A stretch of 64,000 nucleotides of DNA. It comes from Tetrapyrgos nigripes (taxonomy: Eukaryota; Basidiomycota; Agaricomycetes; Agaricales; Campanellaceae). Both the position numbers and the translations under genes were made by a program. Shown piece after piece: positions 56,578-64,000 of this stretch; within the stretch, counting starts at the first letter, position 1, and the number at the start of each line of letters is the position of its first letter. The stretch is from the NCBI GenBank assembly GCA_013368315.1, contig JAACJM010000139.1:1-64000 (forward strand). Reading direction: 5' to 3'. The notes under the pieces were generated by a model, which searched no databases, was not told where the DNA came from, and saw only the letters and a list, made by a program, of their open reading frames with translations.

Positions 56578-56582
56578 CTCAC

Positions 56583-56924
56583 GCGGACAGGATCGGTCAA
56601 GTCAGATTCAAATGGTAAGTGAATGAGTGTATTATCATCGCGTTTTTACAGGGGTGTACGACTATGAGTCGTATCATCAGTAAGTAAGTCTATTCATTTG
56701 CCAGTGGTATTGATCCTAAGTACATCCATTCCTCTCTAATGCTATGTTTCTTCTTGACCACAGTTCATATTCATTTGTATACTAGTAGAGCCCGAGCTCG
56801 TGAAAATCTAGGCAAAATTCTCTTCCCTCATCCAAGCTCCTTCAAAACCTTCAAAGCAGAAGGCCTTTGCAGTCTCCGGCGAATAGGTCGCAATATCCCA
56901 TCGCCATATCCCATCCATTATGAA
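56583..56924. other. short non-coding stretch
   Basis: No gene recognised. Confidence 0.4.
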
Positions 56925-57235
56925 CTACGCTGCAGGTTTCCTAGCGTGAATCACAAAAAAAAATTCAGTGGGAATACCATGATTCCATTCTTCCTGCATT
57001 TCCTTCAACAACGATTCATACTCTTCACCACTGCCTAGTAACCCCAAACGAAGTATAGGCGGCTGAAGATTGTGCAACCATCGGATCGTCATCCCTACAC
57101 ACTCCTGCGCCGGTACGCCATCATTCGCATTGACAGGATACGTGCTCTTGTGTTGGGCTACGTCAACGAATCCAGCATCCAGGAGCATTTGAGGCAGTTT
57201 TTCCCCGACATCGTGGATCAGAGAAGTATTGTCGT
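56925..57235 (-). pseudogene. SAM methyltransferase, C-terminal piece
   Basis: The minus frame reads YDNTSLIHDVGEKLPQMLLD, then AGFVDVAQHKSTYPVNANDG and EFFFVIHARKPAA, stop at 56925. This matches the last ~100 residues of fungal class I SAM-dependent methyltransferases (the LPxLLxxAGF region onward). The AdoMet-binding part is not here. It starts abruptly at repeat R1 copy 2 (57240). The remaining pieces lie at 61018-61655. Confidence 0.72.
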
Positions 57236-57239
57236 ATAA

Positions 57240-57505
57240 TTACAAGTCCTATTTATAGGACGAGTCTTATTGTGAGCTCAAATGGCCGCATTTTCCGTAT
57301 CCCGGGAAAATATATCCTATTCTGTCAGCTCAGCAGACTCGGCACCAAGCTTCTCCGCAAATTCTCTGTCAACTTTTGTCAAGCAACAAACCAGTGACCA
57401 GTGCCCAGTCCATGACCCACATCTACCTCTTCAGAGTCTATTGCATTTTGTGCAATGGGATGAGGACTCGTACCTGCCGTTGTATACAGTGGCCCGCACC
57501 GACAT
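57240..57505 (+). repeat. dispersed repeat R1, copy 2
   Basis: About 266 bp, same orientation as the other copies. It abuts the methyltransferase C-terminal piece directly. ATTAC occurs at 57239-57243 and again just outside copy 3 (60999-61003). Confidence 0.88.
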
Positions 57506-58474
57506 TGCTACAAATATTGGAGAGGCCTTATTACACAACAGTGACCATTCTCTGGCTCAAACTAATGATGAACATACAAAGGCATACATTGATGAAATTG
57601 TGATGAACTCCAGTCCATGCCCAGGCATGTTGCTACATAGTGTCTGTCAGAGACCATGTCACAAGCACCAGACATAAGCGGGAACAATGTATGAGCTCAA
57701 TGTAGTCTTCTAAACACGGTCCCTCGAGTGTGAAACTGCTAGGCAGTCATGAATATCAAATGATACTCTGGGAAATGAAAGTATAATCAGCACAAAAGAT
57801 AACAAACAATCAGAGCAATACCATTGGTAGGTAAATACTTGCAGACAAGGGGTTGAAAAATATCAGGACTAAGGTACAAGTACAAGTATCTACAGTTTAT
57901 ATATCCTACATATGAGTTGTAATGAGTCACAATAGAGAAATGAGTCAGAAAAGATAATGAGTCAATATGACTCATGAGTACATGAGGAAGCACATGTGTT
58001 GAACATGTGTTCAAAGAGGAGAATGTCCGGAAAAATAATAGATAGGGGGTGACTGATCTGTGCATGGCCTACGACAGTGTCGGGGGAGATGGGTTGAAGG
58101 TAGGATAGGAAGAAATGTCTAGATGCGCTGATTTTGTCAGGACCTGGTGCAGAAGCATGTGCTAGATAGTACACATTCCTGAACTGGTGGTTGAAATGGT
58201 GCAGCAAGCCTTGTCTACACTGTACTAGAGAGATCAAGATAGGCCCCTAATTTATTGTAGCGCTGCCAGCGATTAACCAATGACTTCAAATGAGAAAGTA
58301 CAAGGAAAAGGCGGGCAAGTGCCAAGCACTAAGGCATGAAAAAGTATGTGTGTGATAGAAAAGGAAAAGTGCAGTTTGAGTCCTTTTAAAGGACTCAAAC
58401 TGCATACATAACTCCAAAAACTGAATACATAAATAAATACTGAAGGAAGGCCAAAAAAGAAAACACGAGGTTGA
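57506..58474. other. non-coding stretch inside the R1-bounded segment
   Basis: No gene recognised. Contains the 3' flank of the 7-TM gene. The 11-base word GAGTCCTTTTA / TAAAAGGACTC forms an inverted repeat at 58378-58396 that could be a terminator or hairpin. Confidence 0.4.
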
Positions 58475-59898
58475 TTACATCTCTTGAATGTGCAGTTCTT
58501 GGATCTCCTCTCAGACAGATGCACCCTGAGTCTGACTTTCTGCCTCACTCTCCTCCACTTGAGATGCTGCAGCTTGGGCTGAGGCAAACCTGATAGATTG
58601 AGAAAGAGATATCTCATCAGAAGATTTGTTTGCTTCTTTAGCTCTTTCAACAGCTACAAGCAGAATGATAAACATAGGATATAGAGCCTTATTTAAAGAT
58701 CCATCAGCAAAATATGCGCATAAGAGTCAAGAATTAAAAACACTTACTGCTAAGGAAGGCATAGCACCAGCAAAAGTCTGGTATGACCTCGATTGGTTAT
58801 CCATCAACTGTGTAATTATTATGTATGTGATCTATGAGGATTATGGTATAATAGTTCAGCATTTGCCAAGTTAGATTAGAGATGCAGCAAGACCACTTAG
58901 CACCAACCCAAAGCACACAATAAATAATCCCAGATTGTACCAGTAGCAATAGAACTTTTTGAACTTGGGAAACTGTGTTTCCACATTGGCTGAGGTTTTT
59001 TCTGATATCTTGATGGTGAAACCTTGATATATGTAGATTTTGAAGTTTAGTCACTAGGAAGACAGTTACCTGAATAGTAGAAAACCTACCAAGCTTTGTA
59101 TCCTACAAGACTTGTAGCAATGATGTTTGTGGCCAGAAAAGGCACAATCATTGCTAATTTTTCCCTTCTGTCACAATTAATAGATCCCTGCAGGGATGCG
59201 GTAATATCAAATCCTGCATCTGTACCTGCGCCAGCTGGTATAATTGGTCAAAGTGAGATGATAGACTCAAACCATGGAAAATAAGTTCTTGGCTCACCAA
59301 AAGATGCAATCATAGCCATGGTCAGAATACCCTTGACAAGTTGATTACCAGGAAATAGGATCCATGCTCTCCAAATTACAATTCCATCTCCGATTACATA
59401 CTGGGTTGCCGCAAATGTAAGGGTATAAGTATATAAATCAATTCAATAAATCTTGAGAAGATTACTGACATTTAATCTGCTCAATATCTGTGCTGCAATC
59501 ATTGAGTCCAGCATATATTGTTCAATCTCCGCAAAGTTAGAGACATTGTGACCCAATCTTGGAATTTGAACCAGGATAAATTGTGTACTAAGAACTGCAT
59601 ATCCAATTGTGACAATGAACATTGAGGCAATGAGCACAAAAAGGATGAGCTGTGGTTTCGAACGGCGCTTTTGTTGTGATCTGATAATACATACATTCAT
59701 CACTTGTGTGCCACAATACATATATGAGTTTATAAACACTTACAAAATAGCATAAAGAATTGTGAGCACAAGTGTGACATTGATACCACAAAGTATCCAT
59801 GATATGGATACTTCTAGCATCCATGTTTTGATAACTTCAAGAAGAGCGCTGTTAATGCGAAAAGACTGTTGTTGTCCTTGAAGTGTTGCAGAGGACAT
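58475..59898 (-). pseudogene. seven-TM integral membrane protein (agaricomycete family), one stop
   Basis: Exons: 59898-59744 (MSSATLQGQQQSFRINSALL, first helix ISWILCGINVTLVLTILYAI), 59680-59470 (LILFVLIASMFIVTIGYAVL), 59400-59298 (YVIGDGIVIWRAWILFPGN, the hallmark block), about 59230-59094 (VPFLATNIIATSLVGYKAW) and about 59030-58890 (VLLLLVQSGIIYCVLW). A C-terminal cytoplasmic part, reached through a less certain splice, holds VERAKEANKSSDEISLSQSI. The hydrophobic segments and the GDGIVIWRAW block match a large uncharacterised family of agaricomycete 7-TM proteins. TGA at 58511-58513 (GASV*EEIQ) again looks like a former CGA. If exon usage differs the gene might still be expressed; most of it is intact. 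Confidence 0.72.
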
Positions 59899-60716
59899 TG
59901 AGAAGGATTGAAGGCAGAGGGAGGGATGATATCGCAGGTGGGAGATCAGTTCCCCGAGACTTATATCCTTCTATGCAGCTTCTATAATTGTGATCAGCCG
60001 ATTCCAGGTTTGATCCAGCCAGAATTCTAAGAGGGTGATGATCCACTTCTGATAGGTACAAGCAGCCTTTGACAAACCACTTGATAATGATGCAGTGATA
60101 GCTTGTTGGCGTGAGTAACATTCTCCCTGCCCTGTGGTCATCAGCATTGTATTTAGAGAAAAGCTATGACTCCTCATACCAATCCTTCTGTCCCTGCCCT
60201 GTGGTTATCTGGTCATATATCACTGCGCATTTTTCCGATCTAGCTGTCGATCTTTATGTACATCTCCTACGAATTTTCGAACACAAGAGCTTGGAGCTAT
60301 CAAACTTAAAACCACTTTTCATCTTTTTAGGTGGAAAATTTTGGCGCTGAATCGAAATTTCATGAATGCTTCACCGCTTCAACTGTTAGCCGAATTGCCA
60401 CGAAATAGATTAGATCTGTCATTACCGAGAATGACTACATATGTATAGTCAATGTACGAAGTCTCATCAAGCACATTTGAAAGGTAGCCCCGATAGTTAG
60501 TCAGAGAAACTTGGAAGACTCATCGCTATCACTTGACAGATCAGACACAGACTTGGACCATATAGAAACACTAACATCGACATTTCTACCAGCGGGCGCG
60601 TATAGGGGGAAGGCGTAGACAAGCAAATGCAAAGAGCCCGAAAAGGCAAGTGGTTGACGTCGCGGCTGACATAAACTTTTTTTTCAAGTTTGATTCTCTC
60701 TCTCCTCGTCCACGTT
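59899..60716. other. upstream region of the 7-TM gene, inside the R1-bounded segment
   Basis: No gene recognised. The word TGCCCTGTGG is repeated (60127, 60197), and a (CTC)n/T-rich run precedes R1 copy 3. Confidence 0.4.
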
Positions 60717-60998
60717 TTACGAGTCCTATTTATCCTATTGATAGGACGAGTCTTATCTGAGCTCAAATGGTTGCTCGAATCGTATCCCCAGAAAATATAT
60801 CCCTTTCTGTCAACACGGCAGACTCGGCACCAAGCACCTTCTCCGCAAATACTCCGTCCAGCTTTTGTCGAGTAACGAACCAGTGCCCAGTCCATGGCCC
60901 ACATCTACCTCTTCAGAGTCAACAATTTAAGTGCTTTTTGGGCAATAACGGGATGAGGACTCGTACCTGCCGCTGTACACAGTAGCCCGCATTGACAT
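60717..60998 (+). repeat. dispersed repeat R1, copy 3
   Basis: About 282 bp. Compared with copy 2 it has a short insertion near the start (TATCCTATTGATAGG) and other small differences. It abuts the plus-strand methyltransferase fragment. Confidence 0.88.
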
Positions 60999-61017
60999 AT
61001 TACTTTGTACATCGATT

Positions 61018-61165
61018 TCATCTTGCCATTCGCAGAATTAGGGGGACACTCCCAGCTCCCTTGCTAGGCTCCCTGACTCGAGATGACTGGGTCCAAGACC
61101 TGCAGGAACTTTTTCGAGTCACAAAACCAGGCGAACATATCCAGCTATTGGAGCCGATGAGTAAG
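61018..61165 (+). pseudogene. SAM methyltransferase, middle piece, inverted
   Basis: On the plus strand, after an AG acceptor-like site (TTCGCAG, about 61036), the frame reads TLPAPLLGSLTRDDWVQDLQ, then ELFRVTKPGEHIQLLEPM. This is the central methyltransferase block (LxRVxKPGGxIQLLEP) that should sit between the N- and C-terminal pieces. It is in the opposite orientation to both. Confidence 0.75.
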
Positions 61166-61655
61166 CTTTGATTGATAAAATCAAACTTGTCTGTCCAGGC
61201 TTGGGGAAGGGCAGTGGCTGAATGCTTTGCAAAAACGATGTTTTGGGGATTGATTGTGGGGAAGAAGGTAGTGGAGATATCGACAGCATGGAGGGATGGT
61301 TTGAGCAAAATCAAGGACCCATGAACCTAAGAATGCATGTACAATTAGCATCGGTGTAAGATGGCAATGACAATGTTCAGACCTGCACCAGTCCCGACGT
61401 CCAAAACAACTGCATTGTCTCCTAGAATCACAGCATCATCAAAAATGACTCTGTCCTTGCGGATGTACTTCTTGAAGAAAGGATACTGTTCTTCCAACCT
61501 AGGCCAAAAGTCAAAGTCAAAACAGAAGTCAAATGATGCGGATTACATATAAAGTCCAGGTGCTAGCAACTTGAAAGCCTGTGAATGACCAACCTTTGGC
61601 CTTCCTCTTGGTTTTTCCCAATGATTTCATAAACGGCTTCGCTTTCAGTGAACAT
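61166..61655 (-). pseudogene. SAM methyltransferase, N-terminal piece
   Basis: It starts MFTESEAVYEIIGKNQEEGQ at 61655. After an intron (gttggt...cctag) it continues EEQYPFFKKYIRKDRVIFDD and VVLDVGTGAGSWVLDFA (AdoMet motif I, GTGAG). After a frame change comes LHAVDISTTFFP, then ATALPQAWTDKFDFINQSLL. It ends at the inverted middle piece. The reading frame is damaged at least once beyond the junction, so it is not functional. Confidence 0.78.
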
Positions 61656-63530
61656 TATAGAACGGAGATGATGGAAGTGTGCTACACATTGAAGTGACAG
61701 CTTTATATATAGGATTTGTAGGCAGGGTTCATGATTGCGAAGATGGCTGAGATTTTTTAATTTATCTTACCTTATAGGTGGCACTTAGCTGCTCTCAGAA
61801 GTTGATGAGAGGACCTCAGAGGGGTTAAATTGTTAATGTATTCAAGGCTTGCTGTTCTATGAATCAGCTGAGCAAGAATCTCAAGAATACCTTCTCTGAA
61901 TTGTACAAAGAAAGCATTCAATCAATAATCTGAATATTTCGGAAGAAAGCACCAGGACTGATCAACAGTGTAGCATGTAACTTCCCTACAAGGTGTATTC
62001 CACTATAGTGTACATAATGGCCAACCGTATAAAACCACCCATCCATCCCTTCCCTTCTTGGTGAGACCTCAATTGAGGTGGTGAGGTAGATGATGATCAT
62101 AGAACGCCCCCAGGATTCGATCACTATTAAAATCACACTCCTCCTCCCCTCCAAATTGTAACCATAAGTGTGGTTAAAGAATGTCTAGGAAAGCAAGTCC
62201 TTGGAGATCTAGAGTTCATAGAATGTGTTCTTTTTTCGTTTTTTGAAAACGTCAAACGAAAACAACAGTAACAGCAACAACAACGAAAACAATACTGATA
62301 CATAGTGTCAGTAGTAGATGTATAGCTATAGTACGATACGGATATGGATACAAACACACACATGGCAGGCAGGGTCGCAAAAAAGAAAGACAGAAGTTTT
62401 CCTTTTCCTTCGGGAAAGGGACGGCTTGGAGGGTAGAGTGTGGGGAATACGGACAACGTACAGCATACAGTGGACTCGGCAGGAAGAGAAGAGAAGAGAA
62501 GAGAAGAGAAGAGAAGAAATGCGACAAAACAAAAGGTGGTATATACTGGTGGAGGTAAAAGGACGATAAACGTCAAGGAGGAAAGGAGTAACCAAAACCA
62601 AGAAAAGAAAAAACAAAAGACTATCCAACAAACAAAGACGATGTACTGTAGTTGTAGTGAACAAGACAGGAAAGCGAGGCGAGCAAGAGAGTAAGAGAAA
62701 TCGTTAACAAACACGTAACACATCACGAGAGAAGAGGGCAATTCAAAGTGGAGAGCCGAGATGAGGGTGGGTAGAGACGGGAGGGGACATGAGATTGACA
62801 TAAGATTAACATGAGATTATGAAAAGTGCAAGTGGGAAGCGACGAGAAACAGGGACGGGATAACGAGAGGATTATCGTGAGAGGGCCCGAAAGAAATAGG
62901 TCGATGAATCCAGCAGGGAAGGTGCAAGGTTAAACCCAATGGCAACCGCAACCACAACCACAGCGAAGAAGATAAAGATAAGGATGAGGACGACAATGAC
63001 AACGATGAATAATAATTAGTGTTATACTGTCGCCTCTGAAACCCACTGACGTACTCGGAAACCTCCATCTCCTAAAGAAAGAACTGTGAATCCACGTGTA
63101 CATCCCAAACTTAAACCCCAGCCCAAGCCGTACATCCAGACAGCCAGCACCGTAACCATGAAGCCACTATGACTACGAGGTCGTACAAGAGTCGAGAGCC
63201 CATGGAGAGAAAACGCGTAGCAGCACCATAACATAACTTGAATCCTCGCCCAATCCGCCGATCCACCTCCAACAGCGAACCAGCCAAGGGTATAGTGGTA
63301 TAGCTCGTGTGCCTGAACTCCGACTAGGGGGACTGTGGGGTTTGGGAGGCGACAGAAACTTGGCCCAGGGATATTTGGGGTGGGTGTGAAGCGACTGGGA
63401 CTAGGACTTCTAATTGCTAATCGTGGCTTTCTAACGATTTTCTGAAAATAGATTTAGAGCGCAATGGATCCCGCAAAAGGAAAAAGAGTCAAGCTAAAGA
63501 TAGCTAGGAAGACGGTGACTGTGACTGGGT
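61656..63530. other. non-coding stretch, 3' of the 63.5-kb gene
   Basis: No gene recognised. Purine-rich on plus, so long minus-strand hydrophobic frames appear (62133-62801) without domain content. 62485-62517 is a GAGAA microsatellite (about six to seven units). Confidence 0.45.
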
Positions 63531-64000
63531 TTAGGTCTGTACAGGGGCTTGCGGTTGTGGATGTAAATGTGGATGGGACTGCGAGACGGAACCAGAGTCT
63601 GGGTTCACTCCTCTTGAGACAGAGCTAGGGTTAGGCGGATACGTCGTCCCAGAGTCGCTGCCGTTGGGGTTGGGGTTGCTGAATGTATCCGTATCCGGAT
63701 TCACAGTGGAATTCGAATCTGGCACATCCCTTCTCGTTGCCGTCGTCGTCGTCGACGTCACCCCGGCTCTGTCATGATCCTCACTCACACCAGAAAACGA
63801 GGCATGTAACAACCCCAACGCCTGTCCAACTCGGATCATCCCTACTCCCCCTCCTCCTGCCGTACCTATCCCAGACTCCATATACCCAGGAGGCCCACCA
63901 TGTCTATCATACGCCGGTAAGACATCCTTCTCTTCATCCCACCCTTCTCCATGTTCATTGGGTGGTCGTGAATCAAGCCTCCTCCCACCCGAATCAGTGT
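63531..64000 (-). CDS. single-pass membrane protein family, paralogue 2 (C-terminal part only)
   Basis: The frame enters from the right edge with DSGGRRLDSRPPNEHGEGWD, EEKDVLPAYDRHGGPPGYME, then a Ser/Thr/Asn/Pro-rich tail to stop 63531. The blocks GGRRLDSRP, GWD, EKD-LPxYD and GGPPxY line up with the 48202-49317 gene (GGRRLDSRPSEDGDGWDG; LLPVYDMNGGPPRY). PPGY keeps the PPxY motif. The membrane segment must lie outside the window. Same strand, about 15 kb from paralogue 1. Confidence 0.75.
   Translation of the reverse strand, partial: TDSGGRRLDSRPPNEHGEGWDEEKDVLPAYDRHGGPPGYMESGIGTAGGGGVGMIRVGQALGLLHASFSGVSEDHDRAGVTSTTTTATRRDVPDSNSTVNPDTDTFSNPNPNGSDSGTTYPPNPSSVSRGVNPDSGSVSQSHPHLHPQPQAPVQT

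Noticed and set aside
62133..62801. 222-codon minus-strand frame, hydrophobic
   Set aside because: It is the pyrimidine-rich complement of purine tracts and a GAGAA microsatellite, with other frames open in parallel.

Overview
The window looks like a transposon-rich stretch of a filamentous basidiomycete genome, most likely an agaricomycete. Host genes have many short GT-AG introns of about 50-130 bp, small secreted-protein genes with TATAAA boxes are common, and several families (CE16 esterase, BTB protein, 7-TM membrane protein, SDR, split SAM methyltransferase) read like agaricomycete homologues. Species cannot be read from the sequence. No prokaryotic, viral or organellar segment was seen.

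Layout. 1-2921: 3' part of a Ty1/copia element (copia-1) ending in a 524-bp LTR. 2930-7737: an unrecognised multi-exon gene, a decayed integrase-core gene on the minus strand and a BTB-like gene. 8598-10495: a non-autonomous DNA element with ~145-bp terminal inverted repeats (TIRs) and a perfect 8-bp target-site duplication (TSD). 11401-12972: an intact six-cysteine secreted-protein gene (copy A) and a fragment of a paralogue. 13883-17086: a CE16-type acetylesterase pseudogene with a 1.4-kb element between its TATA box and its ATG, and a minisatellite between its signal peptide and catalytic domain. 17398-34457: one 17-kb minus-strand copia element (copia-2, 355-bp LTRs, TSD ATAAG) that has received three insertions: a hAT-type transposon, a 318-bp insert flanked by AGTGTCAT, and a complete 6.9-kb Ty3/gypsy chromovirus (TSD GGTGC). 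36119-37328: a second element built like the one at 13965. 38767-41672: a compact copia deletion derivative (copia-3, 234-bp LTRs, TSD TTATC). 42239-46024: secreted-protein genes, including copy B of the six-cysteine family. 48202-49317: a single-pass membrane protein gene, whose paralogue runs off the right edge (63531-64000). 50134-51217: an intron-containing tRNA-Glu(CUC) with two decayed copies. 51873-53449: an eight-exon short-chain dehydrogenase. 54501-56577: an orphan element with perfect 36-bp TIRs and TSD CTCAC. 56925-61655: a broken-up methyltransferase whose pieces enclose two copies of a ~280-bp repeat and a 7-TM gene.

The strongest global signal is the pattern of decay. In the gypsy element I read 18 in-frame stops in gag and pol, and every one is TGA. 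Most fall where related proteins carry arginine, so they look like former CGA codons. The same TGA-for-arginine change occurs in copia-2, the hAT transposase, the integrase-core gene and the 7-TM gene, and once each in copia-1 and copia-3. Where an element keeps both LTRs, most substitutions between them are CG versus TG or CA. Together these indicate CpG methylation followed by deamination, as in a genome-defence system.

Apparently intact host genes are the SDR, the six-cysteine genes A and B, the two secreted proteins at 43249 and 44530, the membrane protein at 48202, and the tRNA. Exon boundaries were placed by eye from splice signals and reading frame; no database search was possible.
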